Shown: piece after piece, positions 53,054 to 63,120 of the stretch
Layout of the letters: the number at the start of each line of letters is the position of its first letter
How positions within the stretch are numbered: the first letter of the stretch is position 1
NCBI RefSeq assembly: GCF_001548035.1
Contig: NZ_AP014723.1
Coordinates: forward strand, 1,364,001-1,428,000
From: Sulfurospirillum sp. UCH001
GTDB taxonomy: Bacteria > Campylobacterota > Campylobacteria > Campylobacterales > Sulfurospirillaceae
Direction: 5' to 3'
DNA length: 64,000 nucleotides
The notes under the pieces: model-generated
Databases searched by the model: none
Seen by the model: only the letters and a program-made list of their open reading frames with translations
What the model was told of the DNA's origin: nothing
Program-made: the position numbers and the translations under genes

Positions 53054-53940
53054 TCGAGGATTACCGCTTCTTTTAAAGATACGATTTTTGCATTCAAAAT
53101 TTTGCCTTGTTCTGTTTTAATCTTGACAATATCTCCGATATCCGCGTCTTCGATAAGTGTCGCTTGCACTTCTATCACCAAGCCACTCTCTTTTAGTAAG
53201 GCTCTAATAGTATCTTTTTTAGAGAGTGCTTTTTTCACATCAAAATGATAATCTGTTAAAATTTGTCCCTCTTTTATGGTACTTTTCACCATTGCGTTTT
53301 GAGGTATATCCTGAATAACAGCCCTTGGAGGAACACTTTCAAAACTCATCCAAATGCTTTCGTAGTCATCATTTGTAAGGATTTTACCGTTAAGCAAATT
53401 ACGTTTTGCTTTAAACACCATAACCTTGGCATTCATCTCATAAGTAAAATAGAGCTTTCTTTCTTTATCGCCTACTTTAAAAATAGCGATAAATGAGCCG
53501 TTATTTTTTTTAAGCGTTGTTTCTGGAATACTAACACCAACTAATTGATAACGTTGGAAATCAGCAGGAAGTGAAGATTTAACAGATATACGCGGTTTTT
53601 CTTCAATAAGAACAGAAGGAGAGACTTCTTGAAATTTTTTCAAAAAAGCTTCTTCAATAGCATCAGCTTTTCCCATTAATGTACAGTTACGTTTAAAAAC
53701 AACTACACCATCGCTGCTATCAATGATTGTGACATTGTGCTCACTAAACGCAGATCGTATTGAATTAGTCGGAACACTATAATACATACGTTCTTTTGGA
53801 ATTTGGATAATGATAGGATCAGTATTGCTTTTATAGCCAAAGAAAGAGGCTTTGAGCGTATCTTCTTCAATACAATATGATTTATCGATATAAATAGGTT
53901 GAGAAAAAAGTGAAGAAATAAAAAGAAGTATAAAAAGAAT
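53050..53940 (-). CDS. flgA: Flagellar basal body P-ring formation protein FlgA (start uncertain)
   Basis: A periplasmic chaperone for P-ring assembly. The C-terminal SAF-like domain is clear: [37 protein letters not shown] and the ending [20 protein letters not shown]. An N-terminal signal-like segment [15 protein letters not shown] begins directly at the 3' end of tRNA-Gly. No ATG, GTG or TTG occurs in frame between the tRNA and that segment; the first in-frame candidates are ATT at 53940, ATA at 53931, a GTG inside the tRNA and a TTG before it. I therefore give 53940 as a provisional start. The open frame through the tRNA encodes nonsense and is rejected. Confidence 0.82.
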   Translation of the reverse strand: MLFILLFISSLFSQPIYIDKSYCIEEDTLKASFFGYKSNTDPIIIQIPKERMYYSVPTNSIRSAFSEHNVTIIDSSDGVVVFKRNCTLMGKADAIEEAFLKKFQEVSPSVLIEEKPRISVKSSLPADFQRYQLVGVSIPETTLKKNNGSFIAIFKVGDKERKLYFTYEMNAKVMVFKAKRNLLNGKILTNDDYESIWMSFESVPPRAVIQDIPQNAMVKSTIKEGQILTDYHFDVKKALSKKDTIRALLKESGLVIEVQATLIEDADIGDIVKIKTEQGKILNAKIVSLKEAVILE

Positions 53941-54014
53941 GGAGCGGGAAACGAGGTTCGAACTCGCGACCCCAACCTTGGCAAGGTTGTGCTCTACCAC
54001 TGAGCTATTCCCGC
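53940..54014 (-). tRNA. tRNA-Gly(GCC)
   Basis: On the minus strand the cloverleaf is GCGGGAA acceptor with TTCCCGC, D arm AGCTCAGTGGTAGAGCA, anticodon stem CAACC/GGTTG around TTGCCAA, and T loop with TTCGAAC. The anticodon is GCC. The CCA end is encoded at 53942-53940. It is driven by a consensus promoter at 54055-54027 and lies directly before flgA, so the two are likely on one primary transcript. Confidence 0.96.
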
Positions 54015-54026
54015 AAAACGGACGGA

Positions 54027-54055
54027 ATTCTATCAAAAAAAACCCTTTATGTCAA
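54027..54055 (-). promoter_or_regulatory. Promoter of tRNA-Gly
   Basis: On the minus strand TTGACA (54055-54050) and TAGAAT (54032-54027) are separated by exactly 17 bases, close to the sigma70 consensus. Transcription would start about seven bases further on, before the tRNA 5' end at 54014. Confidence 0.75.
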
Positions 54056-54111
54056 TCTTTTTGTTCACTAATTGTAGCACAAATAGATTTTAAAGGGCTT
54101 AGATAGGAATT

Positions 54112-55740
54112 TTATACCTTGAAAATAGTCAATTCTTGCTCTAATTCTGCTGATGAAAGATTGAGATTACTGGACACTTCTAATAAATTATCTGCAATCT
54201 TTTTATTTTCATGAGCAAGTCCTGTTGCTTCTTCAACACCTGCAGTAAGGTCATCAATTTCTTTTGTAATACTCAGTGCTTTTGCATAAGCAACATTGGT
54301 AATTTCTAAACTTTTTGCTGTTTTTTCTTTCGTTTCATTCGCTAATGATGAAATTTTGATAGCATTTTCGTTCAAATCGATCACTTTTTGACTATTTTCT
54401 TTAATATTATCACTTGCGGTAGAAACACTTTGTACAACAACACTAATGGTCACATCGATTTCAGCGAGCGATTTTTGCGTTCTTTCAGCTAATTTTCTTA
54501 CTTCATCCGCAACAACAGCAAAACCTCGTCCATGCTCTCCCGCACGCGCTGCTTCAATCGCAGCATTAAGCGCTAACAAATTGGTTTGTTCAGCAATATC
54601 TTTAATCATCTCGATAATTGAACGAATTTGCGCTGTTTGCTCTGCAAGAGTATTCATTTGAGAAGATATATGCTGTTCATCTTGACTGACGCGATTGATA
54701 CTTTCAACAATATGATCCAATGTTAGAATCATTTGATCTAACATCGCATAATCTTCTTTCATGTACGTTGCTGATGTTTCAGAAATGTTGCGTGATTCTT
54801 GTAACTCAGCGTTAATTTTTGATGTCAATTTTTTAACATTTTCAACAATACGGTCTTGATTTTCTGCAACATTTGTGATGGTATGCGCAAATGTTTGCAT
54901 ACTTTTATTGATCTCTGAATTTGAATTCATCGTCATTTTTGCTTTAATCAATGCTTGTTGAAGAGTACTGAGTAGTGTATTGAGATTCTCACTAATATGC
55001 CCAATCTCATCTTTGTTTGCCACAACAATAGGGCGGTTTAGCGCTAAATCTTGTGTAATGTCCGATAAATGATCGCCAATGCGTGCAATACGCTTAACAA
55101 TATAACGGGTAATAGCAAATAAAAGACCAGAAGTAACCACTAAAATCAGTGAAGAAATTACTATAACGATATACAGGTTTTGTTTGAGCTTCGCACTAAT
55201 TTGTTCACTAATATCTTTCACTCGTTTGGTCGTAAATTTAGACATATTATCAAAACGCTGTGCGATATATTTGCAATCTGCTTCAATTTCAACTGCCATA
55301 TCACCGATGTCTTCACGATTATCTTTAACATAAAGCTCATAAATACGTGAATATTTTGGAGCAATTTTTTGACTGTAGCGTTCATACGCTTCATTGAGGT
55401 TTTGCTTTAGCGTTGGTTCTGCATAAAAATCACTTTGAAGTGCTTTTTCAAAAAAGTCTTTCATATTTTTTTCAATAAGAGGAAGACGATCTTTTGCTTG
55501 CCCCGTAGGCAAGAATTCACTTGTAACATGAATCAGATCATTGAGAACCATCTCAAAATTATCACGTGCTGCAGTAATTTCACTATCGGGAACAACATTT
55601 TTTTCATAGATTGTTTCGAGGGAATTCTTACCAATAAGACTTGAATTGATACTCACATAGGAGAGAACAATTAAACCAATAACCGTTACGATTGAGATAA
55701 AAAGCAGTTTCGTCGAGATCTTTATTTCGTTTAACATCAC
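54112..55740 (-). CDS. Methyl-accepting chemotaxis protein with four-helix periplasmic domain
   Basis: A 542-residue chemoreceptor of classical layout. The N-terminal membrane helix (residues about 10-31) is followed by a helical periplasmic domain of about 150 residues rich in E and K, with [13 protein letters not shown], compatible with a 4HB or HBM ligand domain. A second membrane helix (about 186-208) leads to a HAMP region and the signalling domain with [19 protein letters not shown] and [18 protein letters not shown]. It ends [10 protein letters not shown] without a CheR docking pentapeptide. It is flanked by tRNA-Gly and moeA and is probably transcribed alone. Confidence 0.92.
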   Translation of the reverse strand: MMLNEIKISTKLLFISIVTVIGLIVLSYVSINSSLIGKNSLETIYEKNVVPDSEITAARDNFEMVLNDLIHVTSEFLPTGQAKDRLPLIEKNMKDFFEKALQSDFYAEPTLKQNLNEAYERYSQKIAPKYSRIYELYVKDNREDIGDMAVEIEADCKYIAQRFDNMSKFTTKRVKDISEQISAKLKQNLYIVIVISSLILVVTSGLLFAITRYIVKRIARIGDHLSDITQDLALNRPIVVANKDEIGHISENLNTLLSTLQQALIKAKMTMNSNSEINKSMQTFAHTITNVAENQDRIVENVKKLTSKINAELQESRNISETSATYMKEDYAMLDQMILTLDHIVESINRVSQDEQHISSQMNTLAEQTAQIRSIIEMIKDIAEQTNLLALNAAIEAARAGEHGRGFAVVADEVRKLAERTQKSLAEIDVTISVVVQSVSTASDNIKENSQKVIDLNENAIKISSLANETKEKTAKSLEITNVAYAKALSITKEIDDLTAGVEEATGLAHENKKIADNLLEVSSNLNLSSAELEQELTIFKV

Positions 55741-55809
55741 ATACCTTTAAAGTAGCAGTTGTCATTTTTCGTTTTGCCATGTTAGCGAAAAAAACATCAA
55801 AAGGTCAAG

Positions 55810-55832
55810 TTTTTTGAACTAAATTCAAAAAA
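55810..55832 (-). terminator. AT-rich hairpin after moeA
   Basis: TTTTTTGAA (55810-55818) pairs with TTCAAAAAA (55824-55832) across CTAAA. It lies about 27 bases beyond the moeA stop, with only weak stem stability, so the call is tentative. Confidence 0.35.
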
Positions 55833-55858
55833 AGCCTTTTGAATGTTAAAATACTCTC

Positions 55859-57055
55859 TTAAAAGAGCAAAATACGAATCTCATCTCCTGCTTCAATGCG
55901 ACTAGTTTTTTCGTCACTAACCCAGAGTGCATTACTATTTATGAGTGGTTTTACCATTCCTGAACCATATTTATTGGCACCAAATACATGAAACATTCCA
56001 TCCTTAAATGATCCCAAAACTAAGTTTACACGACCTGATTTTAGATTGAATGGTTCAGCATTAGGAACCTTAATGGTATCTAAGTTAAATTTTTTTTGAC
56101 CTTGAAGTTTTTTCAAAACTGGAATTAAAAATAAAAAAGCATTTACATAAGCGGCCAGCGGATTGCCAGGCATAGAAGCAACGATCGTTTCACCCATCTT
56201 ACCCATCATCGTTGGTTTGCCAGGTTTAATATTGATACCATGAAACGAAGCTTCAAAGCCATTTTGAATCAGTGCGCGTTCAACAAAATCAGCCTCACCC
56301 ATACTGACTCCACCACTGGTGATTAAAACATCGTACTGTTTCATACGTGTAAAGTACTCTGTTGCAGCTTCTAAATTATCAGGAATGACCCCACAGTTAT
56401 GTGCAACAAAACCGTGTTCAGCAAGCAAAGAAATGAGCGCAAGGGCATTGATGTCATAAATTTCATTTTCATTGGCATTTTCCCAAGGTGATTTAAGCTC
56501 ATCACCAGTTGAAAAAACAGCAATTTGAAGCTTTTTATAGACTTCTACCATGCTAATACCTTGAGAAGCAAGGAGCGCAATGTCACGTGAGTTTAAACAT
56601 GTACCTTCTTCAAGCAAAATAGACCCCACACGCTCTTCTTCTCCCATTAAACGTAACGCATTGCCTTTTTTGATAGAGGAGGGAAGAACGATTTTGTTTT
56701 CATCATACGATACACAATCTTCAAAAGGGATGATGGTATCGGCATCATCAGGTACTTTTGCGCCTGTCATGATTTTATAACATTCAGTCTCACGCAAACA
56801 AGGCTCAACAATTTGACCAGCAAGGATGGTTGTTTTAATGTTAAGTTCGCCTAAATTATCGCCATGTTTAAATGCAAAACCATCCATTGCAGCATTATTG
56901 TAAGAGGGAAGATTTTTTTTGCACACAATCTCTCTAGCCAACGTGCGTCCTAACGCATCAAATATACTTACCCATGCTTTATGTGGCTTTGACGTAGCTA
57001 GGCTCAGACTTAAATTGACGGCTTCATCAAAACTAACGGCTTGCTCTTTGTTCAT
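55859..57055 (-). CDS. moeA: Molybdopterin molybdenumtransferase MoeA
   Basis: This enzyme inserts molybdate (or tungstate) into adenylated molybdopterin. The 398-residue protein has YNNAAMDGFAFKHGD, ITGAKVP-like MTGAKVPDDADTIIP, FSTGDEL, the MoCF-like segment TSGGVSMGEADFVERAL and SMPGNPLAAYVNAF. All are typical of MoeA. The genes for other steps of Moco synthesis are not nearby. It begins three bases after murA, giving an operon. Sulfurospirillum-type respiration uses many molybdo-enzymes, so this is expected. Whether tungsten is used is not known. Confidence 0.93.
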   Translation of the reverse strand: MNKEQAVSFDEAVNLSLSLATSKPHKAWVSIFDALGRTLAREIVCKKNLPSYNNAAMDGFAFKHGDNLGELNIKTTILAGQIVEPCLRETECYKIMTGAKVPDDADTIIPFEDCVSYDENKIVLPSSIKKGNALRLMGEEERVGSILLEEGTCLNSRDIALLASQGISMVEVYKKLQIAVFSTGDELKSPWENANENEIYDINALALISLLAEHGFVAHNCGVIPDNLEAATEYFTRMKQYDVLITSGGVSMGEADFVERALIQNGFEASFHGINIKPGKPTMMGKMGETIVASMPGNPLAAYVNAFLFLIPVLKKLQGQKKFNLDTIKVPNAEPFNLKSGRVNLVLGSFKDGMFHVFGANKYGSGMVKPLINSNALWVSDEKTSRIEAGDEIRILLF

Positions 57056-57058
57056 CTT

Positions 57059-58327
57059 CTACTCCTCAAGTCTCTCAATACGAGCACCTAATTTGGAAAA
57101 TTTACCCTCTAAATCTTCATATCCACGATCAAGGTGATAAATTCTGTGAATTTTAGTCGTACCTTCAGCAACCAGTGCGGCTAATATAAGTGCCGAGCTT
57201 GCTCTAAGATCTGTTGCCATTACATCCGCAGCATTCAGTTTTATTTTGCCTTCAACTGTTGCGCTGTGCCCTTTAAGCTTGATGTTTGCACCCATACGAG
57301 AAAGCTCACTTACGTGCATAAAACGATTTTCAAACAAGCGCTCATCAATGATACTTGTGCCTTTTGCTTGTGTACAAAGTGCCATAAATTGAGCTTGAAG
57401 ATCGGTTGGAAAACCTGGATATTCTGTTGTTTCAATATCTGAAGGAAGGATTTTCTCCGCAGGATGTATGGTTAAAGTATCTTCTTTTTCATCAATTTTA
57501 AAGCCCATTTGCTCTAATTTTAAAATAACGGCATCAAGGTGTCTTGGATTGACATGTTTAAGTGTGATTTTGGACTTTGTGATAGCTCCTGCACACAAGT
57601 AGGTTCCTGCTTCAATACGATCTGGAATGACACGAAAATCAGGAATATCTAAAAGCTTTCCACCACTACCTTTAATGACCAGTTTTGAGGTACCAATACC
57701 TTCAATACTCACTCCCGCTTCTGCTAAAACTTCGCAGACTTGTACCACTTCAGGTTCTTTTGCAACATTGAACAAAGTCGTTGTTCCATGCGCAAGCGCT
57801 GCTGCCATAATGATATTTTCACTTCCAGTGACGGTTACTTTATCAAAAATAATGGTCGCACCTTTAAGGCCTTTTGGTGCTTTAGCTAAAACATATCCTT
57901 GCTTGATTTCAATCTCTGCACCCATTTGCTCTAGTGCTTTTAAATGAAGATCAATAGGACGCTGTCCAATAGCACAACCACCAGGAAGTGAAACTTCACA
58001 GTGCCCAAAACGAGCCAGTAATGGTCCAAGTGTTAAGATTGAAGCACGCATTTTACGGACAATATCGTAATTTGCACACGCAGAGTTAACGGTCGTTGAA
58101 TCCACTTCGACAATATTTTTATCTTTATTGGTAAAGCTTGCGCCTAAATTAGTAAGAAGTTGTAACAAAGTTTTAACATCGGCAACTTGAGGTATATTGG
58201 ATATCGTGATTTTTCGCTTTGAGAGGAGGGTTAACGCTAAAAGAGGGAGTGCGGCATTTTTGGCGCCTGAAATGGTGACGCTTCCGCTAAGTTTTTGTTT
58301 CCCTTCGATCGCTAAATAATACATCAT
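57059..58327 (-). CDS. murA: UDP-N-acetylglucosamine 1-carboxyvinyltransferase
   Basis: This enzyme transfers enolpyruvate to UDP-GlcNAc, the first committed step of peptidoglycan synthesis. The 422 residues show the start [18 protein letters not shown], the catalytic Cys118 in [16 protein letters not shown] (also the target of fosfomycin), RPDRIEAGT-like [12 protein letters not shown] and [24 protein letters not shown] precedes two adjacent ATG codons (58327 and 58324), either of which may start. It is divergent from the PilZ-domain gene and shares a transcript with moeA. The catalytic cysteine is present, so fosfomycin sensitivity is not lost by substitution. Confidence 0.96.
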   Translation of the reverse strand: MMYYLAIEGKQKLSGSVTISGAKNAALPLLALTLLSKRKITISNIPQVADVKTLLQLLTNLGASFTNKDKNIVEVDSTTVNSACANYDIVRKMRASILTLGPLLARFGHCEVSLPGGCAIGQRPIDLHLKALEQMGAEIEIKQGYVLAKAPKGLKGATIIFDKVTVTGSENIIMAAALAHGTTTLFNVAKEPEVVQVCEVLAEAGVSIEGIGTSKLVIKGSGGKLLDIPDFRVIPDRIEAGTYLCAGAITKSKITLKHVNPRHLDAVILKLEQMGFKIDEKEDTLTIHPAEKILPSDIETTEYPGFPTDLQAQFMALCTQAKGTSIIDERLFENRFMHVSELSRMGANIKLKGHSATVEGKIKLNAADVMATDLRASSALILAALVAEGTTKIHRIYHLDRGYEDLEGKFSKLGARIERLEE

Positions 58328-58429
58328 TAGAGTGTTCCTTTTAAAAGATGATGTATTGTAGTAAAAAGATGATTAAATTTTCTATGAATTTTGGTAGAAT
58401 TTGAATTACTATGATTGTGAGGATTTTAG

Positions 58430-60331
58430 ATGCTCTTAGAACAGTTTTTGCATGAAACACGCTATTTGTCTATTGTTCATCTCTCCTTTGGCGAAGAAAA
58501 ATTAACAATTTTTAATCGTGCAAAAAAAGAACATCCAAACTTTCACTCTTTTGATCTCAATAATGACATCAAATCTACCCCTATGGCTGATATATTTTTT
58601 ATCGAAATTGGCGAAACAACCAAAGAAAAGCTCAAACTTCTTCTTGGACTGTTTGCGAAGCACAAGCCCATTATTACGTATCTTTTCGCTGATGATGTTG
58701 AAAATAGGCTTTTACTAAAGTTTGCACTTCACTTTGGCATTACCGATGTACTTCCTCTGAAAAATGAAGAAAATCTTCTCTTTTCTGTTTTCTCTAAAAA
58801 TGCCAATAAACTCGATGACAAACTCTATACATTCCAAAAAATTGAGCTTGAGAAAAAAATAGAACATTTTTTTCCATTTCTTGTTTTTCAAGGGGAAACA
58901 CTTATCTACGCCAATGCCAAAGCAAAAATGCTCTATGAAACCAATGATTTGAATGCTCTTCAAGCAAAAATCAACCGTGATGAAGAGCTATGTGAAGCGC
59001 TAAAAGAGAATGAAGATGCACAAGGCAGTATTGTGATAGAAACAGCTTCGTCACAAAAAGAAGTCTATCTGTGTGTCATCAAATCGTTTCCACAAAGCAA
59101 TGAAAAAATTGTCACACTCATCCAATACGATCCTGAAAGCGAATCTAAAAATTGCTCAACAATTCTGAACCGCTTTGATTTTGTCGATAAACTCAAAGAC
59201 CGTCTTGCCCAACAAAGTGTGACGCATGCTGCAATTTCACTTATTTTTATCAACATTTCCAATCTTGATAAACTCAGTAAAACCTTTAAAAGTACAACGC
59301 TTTATGACGCATTCAAAAACCTTGTAAATAAAATTTTTCAATTTAAAGATGAAACTCAAGATGTCATTCAATGGAGCCCAAATCTCTACATTCTCATGGG
59401 CGAGGAAAACAACTTTGAGCATGCGTGTGAACAAACAAAACATCTGCAACAAGAACTTGTACATGCAACAGCGAGCGAAAAAATAACACCTATTATTCTG
59501 ACTTCTGCATTTCATGTCGAATCAAGTGATCTGAATGAAGTCATTGACTATATTGAAAAGATCAATACCAAAAAACTTTTGCCGCAAGATATTGCTAAAA
59601 TAAAATATTTTGAGCTTGAGTATTTGGACCATGTCATCGAAGAGCAAGAACAGATAGCCTATTTGATGCACAACTGCGTCAATAACAAAATTCCTATCAA
59701 ACTGCTCAATATCTATAAAGGGCTTTGTATTAACACAAACTCTTACATCCTTAAAATGGCAGAAGGCACGTACCACATGAGTTGTGAAAACTTGCAAGGT
59801 TATGCGATGCAGTTAGAAGGTGAAACTGTCTTACAAGCACCAAATTTTCCAAAAGACATTAAGGCTGAAATCTCTTTAGTCGATATCAAACGCTCTTTAG
59901 TCATTATTAAGAATCTTAAATTTATGCCAAATAGTGCAAACAATAGACAACATACCCGTGTTCAAACCAGTATTCGCACACCTGTACTCATCAAATATGC
60001 ACATCGTTCATCCGCACAAGGCGATATTCTTGATATTTCTGTCAATTCTGTTGCGATGAAAGTGAGTAAAGTTTTCCGTGAAGAAGAGATGCTAAATCAA
60101 ACAGTACGTCTTAATTTCTCGTTGCCAAATGAAGAGGGCGAGAATGGTTATGTTATTATGGATATAGAGGCTAAGGTCACGCACATCGCTCAAAGAGAGG
60201 ATCACACCAAAATCGTAGCAATGCTCGACAACCTTCCAAAACCATACGATGACTATCTGTTACGTTATATGTATAACCGTCAAAAAGAGCTTATTTTCGA
60301 GATTAAAAAAGCCACTAAAGCCTATAATTAA
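58430..60331 (+). CDS. Multidomain protein with degenerate receiver, PAS-like, GGDEF-like and PilZ domains
   Basis: A 633-residue cytoplasmic protein. Residues 1-115 have a receiver-like alternation of strands and helices, with ADIFFIEIG where a phospho-Asp would stand and GITDVLPLKNEENL at the end, but the phosphorylation Asp is missing. Residues about 140-180 (LVFQGETLIYANAKAKML) are PAS-like. Residues about 245-390 look like a GGDEF-type fold (LNRFDFVDKLKDRL, AAISLIFINISNLDKLS) without the GGDEF residues. The last 130 residues are a PilZ domain with RQHTRVQ and DISVNSVAM, a c-di-GMP-binding signature. It is thus a probable c-di-GMP effector of unknown output. Confidence 0.75.
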   Translation: MLLEQFLHETRYLSIVHLSFGEEKLTIFNRAKKEHPNFHSFDLNNDIKSTPMADIFFIEIGETTKEKLKLLLGLFAKHKPIITYLFADDVENRLLLKFALHFGITDVLPLKNEENLLFSVFSKNANKLDDKLYTFQKIELEKKIEHFFPFLVFQGETLIYANAKAKMLYETNDLNALQAKINRDEELCEALKENEDAQGSIVIETASSQKEVYLCVIKSFPQSNEKIVTLIQYDPESESKNCSTILNRFDFVDKLKDRLAQQSVTHAAISLIFINISNLDKLSKTFKSTTLYDAFKNLVNKIFQFKDETQDVIQWSPNLYILMGEENNFEHACEQTKHLQQELVHATASEKITPIILTSAFHVESSDLNEVIDYIEKINTKKLLPQDIAKIKYFELEYLDHVIEEQEQIAYLMHNCVNNKIPIKLLNIYKGLCINTNSYILKMAEGTYHMSCENLQGYAMQLEGETVLQAPNFPKDIKAEISLVDIKRSLVIIKNLKFMPNSANNRQHTRVQTSIRTPVLIKYAHRSSAQGDILDISVNSVAMKVSKVFREEEMLNQTVRLNFSLPNEEGENGYVIMDIEAKVTHIAQREDHTKIVAMLDNLPKPYDDYLLRYMYNRQKELIFEIKKATKAYN

Positions 60332-60350
60332 GGGCTTAAACCCTTAATTA
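60325..60350. terminator. Bidirectional terminator between PilZ gene and lar operon
   Basis: TAATTAAGGG (60325-60334) pairs perfectly with CCCTTAATTA (60341-60350) around CTTAAA. It lies between the plus-strand PilZ gene end (60331) and the minus-strand larB end (60348). Confidence 0.7.
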
Positions 60351-61094
60351 TAAATGGTTGATGATACTCGCATTATATGCAGCACCAAAACCATTGTCGA
60401 TGTTCACAACACTGACACCACTCGCACAACTATTGAGCATAGAAAGAAGTGCCGCAACACCTCCAAAACTTGCACCGTATCCCACACTGGTTGGAACAGC
60501 GATGACAGGTTTATCGACCAAACCACCGATGACACTCGCAAGTGCACCTTCCATACCTGCTATGACGATAACGACTTTGGCATTTTGAATGTCATCAAGA
60601 TGTGCAAATAAACGATGAATCCCCGCCACACCAACATCAACGATTTTTTTAACATTATTGCCTAAAATTCGAGCTGTTTCATACGCTTCTTCAACCACAT
60701 ACAGATCTGAAGTACCAGCTGCGATGATAGCTATATAGCTTGAAGGAGGGGTGACGGTTTCTCTCTCAATTGTAATTGTTCTACCCATAGCGTTATATTT
60801 AGCTTCTGGTGCTATCTTTAGAACGGCTAGATACGCTTCTTCATTTGCTCGAGTAATCAGTATATTATTTTCCTTATCCAAAAGCTTTTGGGTAATTTGA
60901 GCAATCTGCTCAGGTGTTTTACTCTCGCCGTAAATCACTTCAGGGTATCCCAAACGAATACCTCTATGATGATCAATTTTTGCGAAATCAACATCTTCAA
61001 AGGGAAGTGCCTTAATTTTTTTAAGTGCATCAGAAATACTTACATCACCATTTTTTACTGCTTCTAAGAGCTTTTCTATCCCTTGTGCACACAT
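60348..61094 (-). CDS. larB: Nickel-pincer cofactor biosynthesis protein LarB
   Basis: LarB carboxylates and hydrolyses nicotinic acid adenine dinucleotide to make pyridinium dicarboxylate mononucleotide, the first intermediate of the nickel pincer. The 248-residue protein is PurE-like at its core (YIAIIAAGTSDLYVVEEA, KIVDVGVAGIHRL, VVIVIAGMEGALASVIGGL, VIAVPTSVGYGASFGGVAALLSMLNSCA) and has a conserved N-terminal helical part, IDHHRGIRLGYPEVIYG, near residues 40-56. It ends with NIDNGFGAAYNA, also typical. It is the last gene of the lar operon, one base after larE. Confidence 0.94.
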   Translation of the reverse strand: MCAQGIEKLLEAVKNGDVSISDALKKIKALPFEDVDFAKIDHHRGIRLGYPEVIYGESKTPEQIAQITQKLLDKENNILITRANEEAYLAVLKIAPEAKYNAMGRTITIERETVTPPSSYIAIIAAGTSDLYVVEEAYETARILGNNVKKIVDVGVAGIHRLFAHLDDIQNAKVVIVIAGMEGALASVIGGLVDKPVIAVPTSVGYGASFGGVAALLSMLNSCASGVSVVNIDNGFGAAYNASIINHL

Positions 61095-61095
61095 T

Positions 61096-61902
61096 TTATA
61101 CTCCTACATTCAAAGATTCCATCACTGAGGCGTGACGATACCCTTCTAAATCTAACGTAACATATGAAAATCCAAGTGATTTTAAATATGAACATATATC
61201 ACCTAAGCGTTTATCATTTATGAGATGAAGACTATGTTCCATTGGTATTTCAAGTCGTGCTAATCCTTCTACGTAGCGAACACGAATATTTCCATACCCT
61301 TGATCAATCATATATGCCTCAGCATGATCAACCATACGAAGTGCCTTTTCATCAATATGCTTATCGTATGGGAAACGCGTGAGCAGACACGCATAGGAGG
61401 GTTTATCCCACGTGCTCAGTCCCAATGCATTTGATAAAGCTCTTATCTCTTCTTTCGTAAGCCCTGCATCTAAAAGAGGGGTTTTTATACCCAGTTCTCC
61501 TAGTGCCACACGTCCAGGCCTATGCTCTTTGGTATCATCCACATTACTTCCCTCTGCTACAACACTAAAACCTTTTTGATGAGCGACATCGAGCAAAGAG
61601 GAAAATAAGGCATGTTTACAGAGATAACATCTCTCTTTTGGATTATTACGAATGGCTTCAATCCAAGGTTTTTGAACTATTTCATGCTTTGCACCAATCT
61701 CACGTGCAATGCAGATGGCATCATCGATTTCCCATGTAGCAATATAAGGCGTTGAAGCTGTAATACCTATTGCTTTATCTCCTAAAACATCGTAAGCTAT
61801 TTTGAGTAAAAATGTGCTATCAACACCACCTGAAAATGCTACAACAAGGCTCTCATACGATGCAATAATTTCTTTTAACTGTTCATATTTTTTATACATC
61901 AT
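61096..61902 (-). CDS. larE: Sulfur-transfer protein LarE
   Basis: LarE adds sulfur to the pincer precursor, in many species by giving up its own cysteine sulfur. The PP-loop SGGVDSTF is at residues 24-31 and binds ATP for adenylation. KERCYLCKHALF and PSYACLLTRFPYD follow; Cys172 in the latter corresponds to the sacrificial Cys176 of Lactiplantibacillus LarE. I start at 61902, where ATG overlaps the larC stop (ATGA), giving 268 residues; a further ATG follows at once. Presence of the cysteine suggests the sacrificial mechanism, whereas clostridial-type LarE uses a Fe-S cluster. Confidence 0.94.
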   Translation of the reverse strand: MMYKKYEQLKEIIASYESLVVAFSGGVDSTFLLKIAYDVLGDKAIGITASTPYIATWEIDDAICIAREIGAKHEIVQKPWIEAIRNNPKERCYLCKHALFSSLLDVAHQKGFSVVAEGSNVDDTKEHRPGRVALGELGIKTPLLDAGLTKEEIRALSNALGLSTWDKPSYACLLTRFPYDKHIDEKALRMVDHAEAYMIDQGYGNIRVRYVEGLARLEIPMEHSLHLINDKRLGDICSYLKSLGFSYVTLDLEGYRHASVMESLNVGV

Positions 61903-63104
61903 GTCCTCATTGCCATAGCCACACATTCATAAACCTGCGCAATAGGTACATGATGTGTTAGTGCTGCTTTTTTACACTCTTCAAACTCTGCTTTATACTT
62001 CACGATTTTTCCATTTAAAAAAGCACATTTGACACTTATCATTCCATAAGGTGTTGTCACTGTTTTAATTTCACGATTCAATGCAATTTTTTGTACCGCT
62101 GAACGTCTAAGCCCAATAGATGAGCTCTCTAAAAAGATTATATCCATCACGTTTGCCTCATTCTCAGCACTGACTAAAACACTAAGCTTAACACCCAAAC
62201 GATTTTTTTTAGTCGTAATGGCGGTAGTATAAACATCTTTAGCGCCGGCCTCAAAAAGACGCTCTTCCACATAAGAGAGTATTTCAGGGCTCATATCATC
62301 GATATTGGTTTCTAAAACAATCTCTTCAGGCACTAAAGAGATAGCATCTTCATGCCCTAACATGACACGCAAAACATTAGGAATTGCAAAATCTTTATGA
62401 CCAATACCATACCCAATTTTTTCAATCACAAAAGAGGGCTTTTCTTCATACGCTTCAACATTTGCTTTAATGATGGCTGCACCTGTGGGTGTTGTGGTTT
62501 CAAATGGCACACGACCTAATGTTACAGGTACATTTTTTAAAATTTCTACGGTTGCCGGAGCAGGGATGGGAAGGGTACCATGTTCACATTGCACAAAACC
62601 GCCGCCTAGCTCTATTTTAGAAGCGATGATTTTATCAACTTTTAGGGCTTCTAAACAGATAGCAGCGCTCACGATATCGACAATAGAATCAACAGCACCT
62701 ACTTCATGAAAACCAACATCCAAAGGCTCTTTTCCATGTATTTTCCCTTCTGCCAAGGCCACTTCCCAAAACATTTTCAAACTTCGTTCTTTAATGGCGT
62801 TTGTAAGTGTACTATGGGTGATAATGGCTTCAATATCTCTAAATGTACGATGTTCATGTGAATGATGATGCGTATGTGGATTAGTGTGCCATGTGGAATG
62901 CTGATGCGTTAACGTTACATCAACTTTTGTTCCACAAATGCCCATTTTACACCTCTTTTGAATGACAAGCTCAAATGAAGCATCCAAAGAGAGTTTTGAG
63001 AGTTCTCGCTTTAAGTAGTCCTCTTCAACACCTAAATCAAGAAGAGCTCCTAAGTGCATATCGCCACTTATACCGCTAAAGCAATCGTAATAAAGAACTC
63101 TCAT
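61899..63104 (-). CDS. larC: Nickel insertase LarC
   Basis: LarC inserts nickel into the pincer with CTP. The 401-residue frame is a single continuous gene containing both LarC1 (start RVLYYDCFSGISGDMHLGAL, then EVGAVDSIVDIVSA) and LarC2 (VLETNIDDMSPEILSYVEERLFEAGA onward), unlike the frameshifted gene in Lactiplantibacillus. Residues about 86-110 hold a histidine-rich loop (HQHSTWHTNPHTHHHSHEH), which is typical of LarC and probably stores or binds nickel. The ATG is 16 bases from larA, and its stop overlaps larE. All this supports an operon larA-larC-larE-larB. Confidence 0.95.
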   Translation of the reverse strand: MRVLYYDCFSGISGDMHLGALLDLGVEEDYLKRELSKLSLDASFELVIQKRCKMGICGTKVDVTLTHQHSTWHTNPHTHHHSHEHRTFRDIEAIITHSTLTNAIKERSLKMFWEVALAEGKIHGKEPLDVGFHEVGAVDSIVDIVSAAICLEALKVDKIIASKIELGGGFVQCEHGTLPIPAPATVEILKNVPVTLGRVPFETTTPTGAAIIKANVEAYEEKPSFVIEKIGYGIGHKDFAIPNVLRVMLGHEDAISLVPEEIVLETNIDDMSPEILSYVEERLFEAGAKDVYTTAITTKKNRLGVKLSVLVSAENEANVMDIIFLESSSIGLRRSAVQKIALNREIKTVTTPYGMISVKCAFLNGKIVKYKAEFEECKKAALTHHVPIAQVYECVAMAMRT

Positions 63105-63120
63105 TATTCTCTCCCTTTTC

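Noticed and set aside
53941-54036. N-terminal extension of FlgA through tRNA-Gly from TTG at 54036
   Set aside because: The TTG lies inside the tRNA promoter region upstream of the expected transcription start, and the extension only translates the tRNA sequence.
61899-63104. Programmed frameshift in larC as in Lactiplantibacillus
   Set aside because: Here LarC1 and LarC2 are in one continuous frame without an interrupting stop.
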